A stretch of DNA of 64,000 nucleotides. Origin: Adiantum capillus-veneris. Taxonomy: Eukaryota; Streptophyta; Polypodiopsida; Polypodiales; Pteridaceae. The stretch covers positions 96,940,036 through 97,004,035 of the forward strand of contig CM043947.1 of the NCBI GenBank assembly GCA_014529385.2. The letters run 5' to 3'. Every line of letters starts with the position of its first letter. The first letter of the stretch is position 1. Shown here piece by piece: positions 42,480 through 54,799 of the stretch. A program made the position numbers and the translations under genes. The notes under the pieces are model-generated. The model searched no databases. It was not told the origin of the DNA and was given only the letters and a program-made list of their open reading frames with translations.

Positions 42480-43151
42480 AAGACTAGAATGAAACCTCAA
42501 TTAGCAGATGGGTATCTGGAAAAACTAGTTGGCATCCTAGAGCAGATTGTGGTAGCCTCTTGCAAAATTTCATATGAACACATGTTCGCTATTATGAATT
42601 TCAACGAGGGAAGTAATTTTGACATCATATTGGGCAGACCATCCATTCTTCAGCTCAGAATGGTGTAAGATTGGGATTATGACTATATCTATCTAAGGAA
42701 CAAGGATGTCTCTATGAGAATTAGTGTCACAGATCATAGCTATAGAGATGTACAACGAACCCTAGGAGACGACTTGAACTCCACAACTGACCAAGAAGGG
42801 GGAATACCGGCTTGGCTGCAGAACAAAGCTCACCAATGGACAGAAGAAGCTTCCAAAGGTGGAAGTTTAAAAAAGGAAAATTGCATTCTTGATAGGACTA
42901 CACAAGATGAGGCATATATATCGGAGCCTTTTCTAGAAGAGATGTTTGAACCTTTTGGATGGCAACAAATACTAGCCACTCTTGATGTTTGTGTAAATGA
43001 GGTTACCCTCACCAAATTCTGCAATGAGGAAGGATATGATATCATTCCATTCCAGATGTTGGGTGTCATCCTAAGTCCGAAGTTAGAGTGGGAAGTCCCT
43101 CACGAGGAGGGGATTGCCGCGTGCCGACGCATAGTGGATGAAACTCGGTAA
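42480..43151 (+). pseudogene. Tat-like gypsy protease end and following linker
   Basis: At 42570-42665 the + strand reads FAIMNFNEGSNFDIILGRPS, the C-terminal half of a retropepsin (the D-I-I-L-G-R-P box). The D-S/T-G half is not seen upstream. A 145-residue frame (42714-43151) follows with acidic segments (EPFLEEMFEPFGWQQILATL) that normally link protease to RT in this lineage. Stops flank both parts. Confidence 0.5.
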
Positions 43152-43774
43152 GAGACCTTGACCAAACGGACGAAGATGATTTCTAGGACTCGAATAATAA
43201 GCTATTGGACGACAACAGAGATGATGAGTTGTCTAGTAGCTCAAGTCAGAACATCAAACGAAAAGATCGTCGGGTGATCTACTATGATTTCCCAAACCAC
43301 ATCCTCGAAGACAACGCAAATATCAAGATAAATGTAGAAACAACCAAAACAAGCACAACGAAGACTCAATACCTCTATTAACTGACAAAACGCGGTACCT
43401 AAGGTTAGTAGAAGCAATTGACTGCCTCAAAGATGGGATATCAAAGAGATACATGAATCCTGACTTAACCAAACCAAAACAAAAAATACGAACACACAAA
43501 AATAAAAAAAAGAGAGCAATTTTGAGAAATCGACGAAGTTGTCTAAAATGGAGCGCAAAATCAAATATAAGGAAGTGAAAAAAGCCTTGAAGGAAATTTG
43601 GACAACAAAAATGGAAATTGACAAGGAATCAAACGATGATAAACTCGATGCACCTTCCCACTATAAGAAGTATACTATTCAGGATAGGAAAATCGTGGTG
43701 CAAAAACCCAAACGAGATCCCAAAGAACCAAGAACTTTATATGATGGGCCTGAAAAAGCCAAATGCATCAACTT
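43152..43774 (+). pseudogene. Decayed protease-RT linker with one open segment
   Basis: The frame 43539-43829 is basic (MERKIKYKEVKKALKEIWTT) and then reaches the start of the duplicated RT entry region. The stretch before it is acidic and broken by stops. No separate gene is seen. Confidence 0.3.
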
Positions 43775-44238
43775 AGCAAAATCAGGCGAGGAGCTTAAAC
43801 TGGCATACATCGCCATAGACCTTGCATGATCCCAAAGATGTCTTTCCATGGTCATACAAAGATCTAAAGGGGATAGATCCTGAGATCTGTCAGCACACAA
43901 TACCCCCTTAAGAGTGATGGAAAACCATGCATACAACATCCTTACATGTACAATGATACTTTTGCCAAGAAAATCAAGGAAGAGATAGACAAACTGAAGG
44001 ATGTCGAGCAAAATCAGGCGAGGAGCTTAAACTGGCATACATCGCCATAGACCTTGCATGATCCCAAAGATGTCTTTGCATGGTCATACAAAGATCTAAA
44101 GGGGATAGATCCTAAGATTTGTCAGCACACAATACCCCCTTAAGAGTGATGGCAAACCATGCAGACAACGTCCTTACACGCACAATGATACTTTTGCCAA
44201 GAAAATCAAGGAAGAGATAGACAAACTGAAGGATGTCG
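43775..44238. repeat. Tandem duplication of the RT entry region, 2 x 232 bp
   Basis: Units 43775-44006 and 44007-44238 are nearly identical and each encodes the DPKDVFAWSYKDLKGIDP entry of the Tat RT. 232 is not a multiple of three, so the duplication alone breaks the frame. Confidence 0.85.
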
Positions 44239-44930
44239 AGTTTATCTACGAGATAGAACACATGGATTGGGTGTCCCCTATTGTGGCAGTACCCAAAAAG
44301 AATGGCAAATTATGTGTCTGTGTAAACCTCAAACAGGTAAATGTAGCACTATCAAGGATAATTATCCACTACTAATAACGGATCATGTTATTGAGAGGGT
44401 AGCAGAGAAAGAGGTCTAATATAGTTTTTTGGATGGGTTCTCAGGCTACTATCAGTTGACAATTAAAGTAGAAGATCAGCATAAGACAACTTTTGCAATA
44501 GAGTGGCATATTTTTGCCTACAGGGCAATGCCTTTTCGGCGTGAGCAATGCCCCTGCTACATTCCAAAGACTAATGAATTATGCATTCAAGGAATATCTC
44601 TGACAATTTCTGGAGATTTACATGGATGATCTTTGTGTTCACTCTCATCAAAGAAGTGACCATATAACTCATCTAGGAAAAGTCTTTGAAAAATACAAAA
44701 CGTAGCGTATTTGTTTAAACTTGGAAAATGCGTCTTCATGGTAAGACAAGGTAAAATTTTGGGCCACATTGTGTGCAAAAAATTAATTTCAACTGATCAA
44801 GAGAAGGTACAAATAATTATTGCATTACCAAGACCAACAAAGATGAAGGAAATGCAAGCATTTATGGGTCATGTGGGTACTACAGGCGTTTCATATATAT
44901 GTATGTTGTAATAGCTAAGCCGTTATATGC
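44239..44930 (+). pseudogene. Tat-like gypsy reverse transcriptase
   Basis: Starts with WVSPIVAVPKKNGKLCVCV and continues DGFSGYYQLTIKVEDQHKTTF (44429 onward), MPF and FGVSNAPATFQ in the next frame, and an intact catalytic box EIYMDDLCVHS at about 44609-44641. The palm end FKLGKCVFMVRQGKILGHIV follows at 44714 onward. At least four frame changes and several stops make it inactive. It sits between the protease and RNase H remnants in standard Ty3 order. Confidence 0.75.
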
Positions 44931-45440
44931 CCTCATTGCTAAGTTCGAATGGACCGAAGAATGTGAGCAGGATTTCCAAAAATTGAAGCAGCAACTAATA
45001 TTTGCTCCAATTTTGCAAGCCCCTGACTAGAGCAAAATCTTTCATGTTCATGTTGATGCATCAGCCTATGCCATCGGATGAAAATTAGCCCAGCCAGGAG
45101 AGAAGAAAATGGAAATTTTCCATTTTCTACTCTAGTTAGTAGCTAAATAACGTAGAGAAAAATTATACCACTACAAAAAGAGAAGGTCTAAAGATTATAT
45201 ATGCTGTCAAAAAATTTAGACAATCCCTTCTTGCAAACAAGTTTGTTTTCTTCATGGGTCACCAAGCACTGCTATATATAGTAAACAAACCTTGCAGCAC
45301 TAGAAGCATTGTTCACTGGTTCATACTATTTCTTGAGTTTGACTTCATGATAGTCGTAAAAAAGGGGACTACACACATAGACACGAGCATATCATCTTTC
45401 ATGACTGTTTCATGGAGAAGCACCTGAGGGTGTCGATGAT
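44931..45440 (+). pseudogene. Tat-like gypsy RNase H remnant
   Basis: Reads FEWTEECEQDFQKLKQQL, then IFHVHVDASAYAIG near 45040-45080, which is the gypsy RNase H entry with its Asp. A decayed KQVCFLHGSPSTAIY stretch follows and the end is in other frames. Stops are frequent. The second RNase H expected in Tat elements could not be traced between here and the integrase. Confidence 0.5.
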
Positions 45441-46600
45441 GGTCTTCCCGATTCATATCTGTTTAACATCGAAATGGTCACAAGATGGAGTGAAGAGGTC
45501 ATTCCTCTACTCACAATCGAGTCATTACAGATAGAAAGAAACCATCAATTATACATCAAACACAAAATCTCCAACTTTAAGCAGGACGACTGTACAAACA
45601 CAGTAAGGATGGGATATTGAGACTATGTTTACAACCCGAAGAATCCACCCACTACCTCAAAGAGGCTCATGTACAAAATACGGGATTTCATAATGGAGAA
45701 ACACATACAGGCCAACAGCTAAAGAGACTCGGAGTCTACTAGCCAAACATGGAACACAATGTCCATACATATGTAAAATCATGTGATAGCTGTAAAAAAC
45801 AACCTCCAGTGGAACATGCCACCCTGTTTCGAGTAGTACAAGCACCCAGATGGAGTACTCACATAGCTGAGTACTTAAAAAACAAGACCTTCCCAAAGGG
45901 ATGGGGCAAGATGAGAATGAAAATTGTAGAAGAAGAGGCCAAACACTATCTACTCATTGCCAACCAACTGTATAGGCAGGGAAAAGACAAACAACTACAG
46001 TTGTGTGCTACAGAAAGCGAATATTACGTTATCTTAGAGCAAGCACACTCAAGACATCCAAGTGGACATTTCTCTGATGATAAAATGTCAAAGCTCGTGC
46101 TACACTCAGGCATATGGTGGCCAACCCTGTTTATGGATGCAAAGACCTATGTCAAACGATGTGATAAATGTCAACACGCAAAACCACCCTTACAGAGAGA
46201 TGAAATTCCACTAAGACCAAGGATGGGGGTACGTGTTTTTTCCAAATGGGGCATTCACGTCATTGGTCCCATCATACCTCCACGATATAGGTCGCACGCA
46301 CAATACATCGTAGTAGCAACAAACTACATGACGAAATGGGCGTAAGCAAAAGCCACCCAAAAAAACAATGCGAACTACAACTTAGTTCTTCTTCAAAGAC
46401 ATATTTATGAGATATGATCTACTCATAGAAATAGTGAGCGATAGGGAAACACACTTTTTAAATGACGTCATTGAAAGCCCCCTTGACGAATTCATGGTGG
46501 TCCATCGCAAATCAACACCCTATCATCCGCAAGCTAACCAGCAAGCAGACAGTACCAAAATAATCTTATGCACCGTATTCACCAAAATAGTCAGTGACTG
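45441..46600 (+). pseudogene. Tat-like gypsy integrase, zinc and catalytic domains
   Basis: The 198-residue frame (45749-46345) holds the H-H-C-C zinc domain (HSRHPSGHFSDDK ... CDKCQHAKPP) and the first catalytic Asp region, decayed to KWGIHVIGP (Asp to His). An earlier CDSCKKQP fragment at 45785 hints at an internal duplication or mis-joined copy. The frame at 46407-46601 holds EIVSDRETHFLNDVI (second Asp) and STPYHPQANQQADSTK, where the catalytic Glu of N-E/R-x-N is replaced. Inactive. Confidence 0.7.
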
Positions 46601-47104
46601 AAGAAATTATTGTGATCAAAAGCTACACATAGCCTTATGGGCTTACAGAGTAGCTTTTAGAACTTCCATTGGCACGACTCCCTTTAACCTAGTATTTGGG
46701 ATTAATGTGATCCTACCATTGGAATTATTAATCAAAACCCTAAGAGTGGCAACACAATTAGGATGGACATGCCATGAGCTATCGGAGAGATTAGACAACC
46801 TGGAACAATTAGATGAAACTCGACTTAGAGCAATAGCTAGGATATATGCTAAAAAAAACAAATGAAGGCTTTCCATTATCAATACATGATTAGAAAGGAG
46901 TTCCAAAAAGGTGATTATGTTTTAATGTATATCCTCAAACAATACTCCAAAAAACTCAAAAAGCGCGGGATGGGGCCTTTTGTAATACATGATATATCAC
47001 AAAGTGGCGCCATCAAGCTTGCAACATTAACAGGTGAGGAGATGCCTAATTGGACGAATGACTGCAGATTAAAGACATATCTTCTTTCGTTGACACGAGA
47101 ATAA
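46601..47104 (+). pseudogene. Tat-like gypsy integrase C-terminal domain
   Basis: Continues ALWAYRVAFRTSIGTTPFNLVFGI in one frame and then, in the frame 46862-47104, FQKGDYVLMYILKQYSKKLK and KRGMGPFVIHDISQSGAIKLATL, the GPF/Y-type module. It ends with NWTNDCRLKTYL, the usual tail of this lineage (N-x-x-x-LK-x-Y). Stop at 47102-47104. Confidence 0.7.
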
Positions 47105-47660
47105 CTCAAAACAATACATGCAGCAGCTGAGTGCAGAAGTCAAGCGCATGACATTCAAGAACAGGCACAATAGAAAGCCAAGATCAAAATATTAAAGTGC
47201 AAGGAGTACGCAAACTTTCAGAGAAAAGCACATCATAATGATGGTATCGATACTACTCCGATAACATCCATACAAACGGAAGCTACATGGTTAGCAGGAA
47301 TGGATCTACGCATTAATTTACAACTCGCCAATGGCACTACACTAGGGCCAAAGCTAATGTAGTTAACTGCTCCACTTTCATAAAAATCACGCAATAGCAC
47401 AATGGACAGTCTGGGCCACATAAATTTACCAATCACTATTTATGGAACAATTTATCCACATCAGTTTCATGTGGTCAACGATCATCATATTAATGAAGCA
47501 GTTATTCTGGGAGTGCCGTGGATGCGCACTTATCAAGCCACGTCCAACTGGTAGGACAATACCTTACAGATCAAACAAGAGGACCAATCTTTTGCTATGC
47601 CCTTTGTACAAACAGACCATGTATGGGAGCCTCTACCATCGCCACATACACCAGTTTAGC
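47105..47660 (+). pseudogene. Retropepsin-like module downstream of integrase
   Basis: After the integrase stop the + strand reads LAGMDLRINLQLANGTT near 47295-47345 and then LPITIYGTIYPHQFHVVND followed by EAVILGVPWMRTYQ (about 47425-47545). This is the second half of a retropepsin fold with its L-G-x-x-W box. It belongs in a protease, yet lies 3' of integrase. It may be the protease of a second, 5'-deleted element, or an extra ORF. Stops occur upstream; no D-S/T-G was found. Confidence 0.45.
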
Positions 47661-48090
47661 GATATTCCACAACCGTGGTCAAGAAAATATGGGTTAAGAA
47701 ATACATCATGCAAACCAATCCCAAAAATTGTGGATACCAAAACGACAAAACGATACAAGTCCGCCAACATTGCCTCTCTAAAAATCCGCCCTCACCAAAT
47801 TGCCCATGGCTTTTGTCAAACAACCTAGACCAGTGGAACATCCTCCTTGAAAACAAAAAAATGTCAAGTGGGTATGGAAACCAAAACAAACTCTCCCACA
47901 CAATGCCTCTTCTAGGGAATCCACAAGCCAACAATTCCAGTGGCAACCAAAAAGCCCTCAAGCAAAACAACTAGCAGCGTCACAACTTCTACAGGTCATC
48001 GTCAAACACAAGGCACGTCTTCTACAATTACTACTCTTTAGACCATGCATCTTCAATGTGACCTTGCCACCAACAGCCACTGAACATATT
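47661..48090 (+). other. Asn/Lys/Pro-rich broken coding-like stretch
   Basis: Two overlapping open frames (47442-47828 and 47675-47974) rich in Asn, Lys and Pro. No domain. It probably continues the protease-like remnant upstream. Confidence 0.2.
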
Positions 48091-49500
48091 TTTTAGCACC
48101 TCTTTCTTGCACAACATTTTGTTTCCCATGCATATCCTCCATCAATTTCCTTTTTGGCAAAATGAGGGCAAGAGTGGCTCACTAGGGAATGCAAAAATAT
48201 TATTGGTGCTACAAAAATAATCAGAAAAATTTCCTTTAAGATCATCAAATCCTCCTGGTTTGCTACCTTCAGTCTGCAAATGGTCTTTTGGTCATTTTCA
48301 AAGGGAAAAAGGGTAGGATCCCAGAAAAAACTCAGAGAGAGGTCAAATGGTGGGATGCAAGCAAAACTTATGAAGAAGGCTAAAAGCAAAGTTCTTGACA
48401 AGTTTTCAATTTGTTGCTTAAGCCAATTGGGAGACTTCACACTCTCCTCGGAGCCTATCAACAAGGAAATGTAACTTAAGGATGTTTGTAGGATCAAAAC
48501 CAAGCAAAGGATTACTTGCAAAATGGTGAAAATTGCTAGAATCAATTTGTCCCCTCAAATGGATTCAACTTCTGATGGAAATTGACAGGGAGTCAGGCAA
48601 AGCTATGAACTAAAGACCTAAATCATCGAAAATCAAGGAAATGATAGATATCAAGCAAAACACGTGCTCAAAAATGGTTGCAAGAAATAGATATGGTCAC
48701 AATGGAAAAAACCTGGCCATAAACTAGAAAATGGGGCAAACTAAGGAAAAACATGTCCAAATTTGAAAACATTTCACCAGTGTACTAGGAAGACCTATGG
48801 GAACATATGTACAAAGGAGCTGTATCAAGATTCTTCCCAACATGGAACGCGATTTATGTATCTTTTTGCTCAATCAAAGAAAACCCCATGTCATCTAATC
48901 TAGTATGTTCCAGAAAGCCAATCCATAAAGTTTCAAGCCAATTGAGTTCCAAAATCCACTTCAAATGCAAAAATTCTCTAAGTCTGCAAAAGATTTTGAA
49001 AAATTAGCCCAAGTGTCAAACCATTGATCCAAATCCCAAAAATTTTGGACCAAGGCATCATCTAGATAAACCCTACCAGATGGTATCATCAGATTTCCAA
49101 AATATTTCCCAACATGGATTGCGATCCACGTACCTCAAACACTAAATCCAGAGAAAATTGCATAGTAGCATCTCCATATGCCCAGGAACAACTTCCCCTA
49201 GTTGGAATTTCAAAATTCTTCCCAACATGGATTGCGATCCATGTTTCTTTTGCCAAAATCAATTTGTTACATTATGTACTTGTGCCTATAGTAATCCTAG
49301 ATGCACTTGTGAAATTTGGTCAAAATTGGGGTAGTTTTGACAAAGTTATGCTCATTTTTCATTTTATGGTCAAGTCGGCAACTTTTCGATAGTTCTGATC
49401 AATGGCAAAAACCTATTTTCAATGCTAAAATTGACCACAAGATGCCTCAAATGAGAAAACTCATATCACCGAACAGGTACTTGAAGCAATATCGGCTAAC
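48091..49500 (+). other. Gypsy leader-like non-coding region with three palindromic motifs
   Basis: No coding sequence. It carries the same palindromic motif as 18.3-19.4 kb, at 48840-48859, 49112-49131 and 49225-49244 (ACATGGATTGCGATCCATGT in the last). This suggests a related leader whose LTR and PBS have been lost. Confidence 0.5.
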
Positions 49501-50150
49501 ATCTTCATCGGAAGGTTTCAATCCATAGATGGAGAAATAGTAGAGGCCACTATCTTTCCACGAGAGATGTGGACACTACACCAAAAGCCAGAAGTGCCAG
49601 CAAGGGATAGATGCCTACAGTTAGATAGCTTCCTACGATTACCTCCTTGGGGAACGGCGAGCTCATGAGCTCATAAGTTTAATTTAGTAAAATGGTGAAG
49701 CCACTATGATCGACAAGGATGGGGCAGTAGTTAAGGTAAAGATCACAGCAACAATAATCAATGAAGCCCTCCACTTGCAACAAAGGCCACACAATCTATT
49801 GCAAAAGACAAAGGCAATAGATAACGATAAAGCTTTCCTAAAGCACAGAGGCCACAAGCTAACATACCAAGATTTTATGTAATCAAAAACTAAATTGCTA
49901 TTGTGCCTAATATCACAACACTTCAAAGTGCAGAAGCCACCTAGATATATAGAACCATTGTTGCACATGGCGGTTGTAATGGCAATGGGCTTGGTAGAGA
50001 GAAGAGTGATTAGTTGCAACTTTCGAAATTATCTTCTTGACAACATTGTCGAAGCAAACATAAAGGGGAGCCAAAGAAGCAAGGCCTACATGAACGCGGG
50101 ACCAATGCTGACACGGATTGTCTATCAGGCAATCCATTGGGGATGATTGA
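49500..50150 (+). pseudogene. Putative plant-transposon protein (extra ORF of a gypsy element)
   Basis: After a decayed start (FIGRFQSIDGEIVEATIFPR) the + strand frame from about 49705 to 50146 is open except for one TAA near 49881. It reads DGAVVKVKITATIINEALHL, KHRGHKLTYQDFM, RYIEPLLHMAVVMAMGLVER and NAGPMLTRIVYQAIHWG. The I-N-E-A-L-H-L entry and the hydrophobic middle resemble the 'putative plant transposon protein' family found as an extra ORF in some gypsy elements. That assignment is from memory of the family pattern. It follows the palindrome-bearing leader. Confidence 0.4.
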
Positions 50151-50349
50151 TGATCTACGACCCGCCAAAGCGCAGATATATCTAATTCACAGGTGTAAAA
50201 GAGCACTAAGACCTGTGCCACACCTTCCACTAGGCCGAAACAAAAAATTAAGTAGACGAGGCAAAGCTCAACCTTAAGAGATTCTGACAGCAAAAAGACA
50301 GAGTCGAATGCTCGGACTAGCCATGAAGCTGGGTCCCAACAGAGAGACA

Positions 50350-52268
50350 CTCCTTCGGAGTACTAGTCTTTAGAGGAGGAGCACGACAACCAGTACACTC
50401 TCGCATATACACGATTGAGGAAAAAAATTGTGCACGTGGCAGAAGCTATTCCAATTACTCATGCCATGTGGACAATGGAAGAAGCGCAGGCGCTGAGGAA
50501 AAGGCTACGCCAATAGAAGCATGAAGAAAAAAGAACCCAAAGAATAGAAGATCATGATGAAAAAGAGGAGGAAGAAGAGGAAAACATTCCACTGCTACGC
50601 AGGCAAATAGATCCTCTAAAAAGGAAAAATAGCTACGCAGGCAAATAGCTGCTCTAAATAGCTGAGGAAAAACGAGAGATTGTGAGTGCCATGCGGCAAC
50701 AAATCCATAACGAGCTCAAGTGAAAAATGGAGCAAAGGGAAAAATAAGAAGGAAATAAACCACGTATGGATCTTGAATCATCGGACGAATCTTTTTGAAG
50801 TGAAAAAGAGGAAGATAGCTCACAAGGGGAGGGACATCAAGACACGCATGACCAACACAATCAGGAGTTTGATTCTCCCAAGGACATTGGGGCGCCTCCA
50901 GAGACTACAGTAAAAGAGAAAAAAAAGTTGAAGATTTACCAGAGCAAGGAGTGAAGAAGAGGCAGTCAAAACAAAACACAGATCAGGAAACGGAGGCAAC
51001 ACAACCAAAGCATATCAAAACTTCAACAGCCAATAGTAGATACAAAATTGAAAGAAAAAATGATTGATGAGGTTGAAACATCATATCAGGGCCAAAAGAG
51101 CCAGCAGGGGACAAGATCGCCTCAATCACAAGCTGTAATGGAGGAAGGAGTGGAAATTGTCAAGTCATTTGACATTGATGCTCACTTAGAGCAGATCAAG
51201 CTCTAGTTTCAATGTCAAAGGGATCTCTACAATCTGCACGGGTTGGAGTTGGGAGATACCAAAAGAGATGCGTCTAAGGCAGCAAAAGATTCCCTGCAGC
51301 TAAAGCAAAGAATAGAGTCATTAGAGAAAGAACAACTCCAAGCCCAATCTGAGTTGCAAAGGGAACAAGAAAATGTAGCCTACTATTACAAGGAGGTGCA
51401 ACAATTTAACGAGGAAAACTTCGCACTGCAAGTCGAGAAGCAACTCCTCGAGGAGGAGCTAACCAAAGAAAGAGAACAAAATGAGAAGCTGCAAGGCTCA
51501 TATGCTATGGTTAGTAGGACTCTGAATCATCTCCTTGCCATAGAAGAGACCCCCTCCTCCTCAATGGCGACTGCAAGATCTACCTCCTTGAACCAAGAGA
51601 TTAAAGATTAAAAAGAAGCCCTGGCTCAGGAAAAGTATGATAGATAGGTCATGACAACAGGACATAGGGCCCTACAATGAGCCAAAGACGAAGAAATCAA
51701 AGAATTAAGGAAGCAATTGGCTAAGTCAAGAGGGGACTTAAGAGACTTTGAGGGCCAATCAGGCAAAGCATCAACAAGCCCCAGTAGACTTTGAGCAAGA
51801 AGGAGGTTCTGAACATTCCACATTTGAGGCTCATCAAACAGAGGTGTCCACTACCAGCACATGAAAAGCAACACAGGAATCTACAGATCCAGCCATGACA
51901 TCCACTTTGGATTTGGCCAAGGACAAAATTCAGTGCTGGATCTTAGAAGTAAAAGATCCCTCGCACAAAGCCTATCTACAGTATGAACTAAAAGTGATGA
52001 ATCGAGTGCCCTTCTCATGATTACTCCAGATGAGGTGGTAAAGAACCTCGAGCATGAGATGATCGACCTTCCACTGATGCGGCAAGAGGCTAGATTATGG
52101 CAACAAAGAATGCTACCAGAACTTGAACCAAACAGCAGAGGGGATTATGCACGGCATAAGATGCACAAGTGCATGGCAATCAACTATACACGTCAAAGTC
52201 GTTTACAGACAATTCCTCAGCCCAACATGATCTACTTTTCTCACTTTCTTATTCCTCTCAAAGAATAA
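50350..52268 (+). pseudogene. Charged coiled-coil remnants
   Basis: The + strand is Glu/Lys/Gln-rich throughout. The longest clean segment (51243-51611, 122 residues) has heptad-type sequence (LKQRIESLEKEQLQAQSEL, EEELTKEREQNEKLQ) ending in a Ser-rich tail. A later frame (52017-52268) reads LMRQEARLWQQRMLPELEP. Many stops lie between. It probably continues the ORF at 49.5-50.15 kb, as coiled coils follow that domain in related elements; this link is inference. Confidence 0.35.
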
Positions 52269-53718
52269 TGAAAACTTTTTAAGAAAATTTTGTTATATGT
52301 TTTGCTCATGAATCAGCTTGAGCCAAAGTGCTATCGCTCTCAGCTAGTAAGTGGTCAAGACGCCACTCCAATTCTCCTTCATCGGTTTCTTGATTGAACA
52401 CTAATCTGTTAAGGTCTATGAGCCACATAGGCTAAGAGACATTGTCAGACCTAGGGTAAGACCCAACGCTCGTATTTCTTGGGTGATTATTCTCCAGCTT
52501 GAACAGATCTAGCCCTTGGAGCTCCCATTGATGTTACTGGCCAAGCAAGCGTCTTGCTATTCTAGATCTTTTGGATATTTCATATGCACTACATGTTTTG
52601 GTGCGACGATGGAGTTGAGTTTTGAAGGAACTCCACTCACATAGGCAGATTGGCACATGGCGTATAGATGCAGCAATCAATTGAGATAGCATGGCTATCT
52701 GTATGAGCTACATATTTCACTTGTGTGGAACTCCTGCTCTCTCTATAGCACTACGAGTGTCTATGGCAACACAATTTTTGGGTAAGACCCGGCGGATGAT
52801 TGCTAAATCACCCCCTAGTCATGGAGGATCACAGTTTGATAGATTCTCGTTATAATTTCAAGGAAATAAGTTCGAAATATACCACGTAGAAGCGGACGAA
52901 TTCAACTTCTCCAGTTTATTCCAATCATTATGTACACGGTTGACTACGTTGGTTAGTATTACCTACTAGTTAAGCAGTTTTTACAAAGGGTCTTACCAAG
53001 GGGTTTGACTATGTAGATTCTAATCACGACGTTTGGATTGCAAAGACAACACCCAACGTTTCCAGTGCAATGTTGCCTATTTTTCCAACAGAGGGACGAC
53101 GTGCTCCTCTGCACTTGAATATGGGTAATTCAACATGTACGCATCTATTGATTTAGTGATCTTCCATTTTTTAGTATGCTTTGATTGGTTTCTTCAAGTT
53201 GTATAAATCTTCTTGAATATTTATGATCCATGCCAAGTGCATGTTGGAACAAAGTATTTTGGGCCGTAGAGTCCAATATACATTATGTTGTTATGAACCC
53301 ACTTGTCGGGTTCGATTTGGCATGTTGTCACATGGGATACAACATGGTCTAGGAACTCAAGGAGTTTAGTTTAGCCAATGTGGAGAAATGATAATGAGGG
53401 TCCCTCTCACTCTTGTCACGGTGTGTTTTACAGTTACCTCCACATACAAGTACACTTTGTGCTTGATGGATGTCTCTTTCTCTGCCATCCTTATTTGAGA
53501 CATATTCCACATGTGGAGAATATGATTCTATGGGACTGACACTGGCACCCGATTTTTAATGACGTGTCGCGACGAAGTCCGTAGGTGCTGGTCGAATCTC
53601 TTTATTAGACCATTTGAGGCACACAGTATCAGCCAAAAATTATCGGGTACTAAGTACAAACTTGTTGTGATTACAAGTGCTATGAAACCACCTTAGCAGA
53701 GGGTCCTTTCTACATATA
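52269..53718. other. No recognisable gene
   Basis: Mixed-composition DNA without long frames or terminal repeats. GGGTAAGACCC occurs twice (about 52455 and 52782), which may reflect an old LTR, but no edges were found. Confidence 0.3.
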
Positions 53719-53896
53719 GCAAAGTAAGCTATGTTCATGAGAATTTCTCATGGTTGGTACCTAGGTGTGATCGGGTTGTCACATTCTATTATGGTCCAAC
53801 TTTTGTTGCAAAGTATGCTACGCTCATGAGAATGTCTCATGGTTGGTACCTAGGTGTGACCGGGTTGTCACATTCTATTATGGTCCAACTTTTGTT
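53719..53896. repeat. Tandem duplication, 2 x 89 bp
   Basis: Units 53719-53807 and 53808-53896 share nearly all bases (TCATGGTTGGTACCTAGGTG, GGGTTGTCACATTC) with a handful of changes. Confidence 0.85.
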
Positions 53897-54657
53897 GCAA
53901 GACTTTCACGTATGTATCGTGGACAGTCTCGTCATGGAATTGCGGTTCGGATATTTTTGTGTTAAATGCATGCACACTAGGTGTTATGGGCCCTAGTGTT
54001 TAACAAAAATTTATTTGGAGCGGCATGAAAATTTGTGGACATTATTGATTCTGTAATTTTTTGCACTGCCAGTGCAATCTCTCTTGCAGATTTAGTATGA
54101 GTTTACACCCTACCATTCAAGGTAATGGTTCAGAATGGGTGTTTGTGGTTGGTTGGTCTAACCTCTATGAGCTTACTCCACTCCAACCCGCTTGCAACCT
54201 AGTTGGTTGTCTCCATTCCATATCACATATATGGCTGGATACTCAATGTTTGAGTCCTAGTTTTATCGTTAGTCATGGAAGACTGTCTGTAAGTGGTTGG
54301 GGAAAAGCACCTCACTCTTACTGTTGTTATTCATCCCGTGTTGGATGGGCAGCTTAGAAGTAATTCTTTCTAAAGGATTTGCTAAGAGCATACGTTAGCA
54401 CAACGCATTTTTGAATAGGTGATTTAGAATTTGCTTACGTAAGGTTTTCAACTTTGAACACCTATTGTGGTGGGGTTGGATATGGTTTCAATAGTTACAT
54501 AAGTGGCGGACTTATTAGGTGTGTTGACAAGTATGTTGGTAAGTAACCTTAGTTAGCGATAAACATGTAGTTCTTTGTGTTCCAAAGTATTCAAAAGTCT
54601 ATCATGAGGACACTCCCTATTCTATCCCTCAATAGCTATAAACTTTTCAAGATACTC
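53897..54657. other. No recognisable gene
   Basis: One 98-codon + strand open frame (54061-54357) shows no recognisable domain and has a Cys/Ser/Trp-rich composition typical of chance frames. Confidence 0.25.
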
Positions 54658-54749
54658 ACTCGAGTAGGAAATCTGGCTCACAACTGCATGGAAAGTTATG
54701 CCAACTCGAGTAGGAAATCTGGCTCACAACTGCATGGAAAGTTATGCCA
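54658..54749. repeat. Perfect tandem duplication, 2 x 46 bp
   Basis: Units 54658-54703 and 54704-54749 are identical (ACTCGAGTAGGAAATCTGGC...), so the duplication is recent. Confidence 0.9.
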
Positions 54750-54799
54750 ATGATTTATTGAATTATTTCAAGTACCTTTAGAAGATCTGAAAACTGGTT

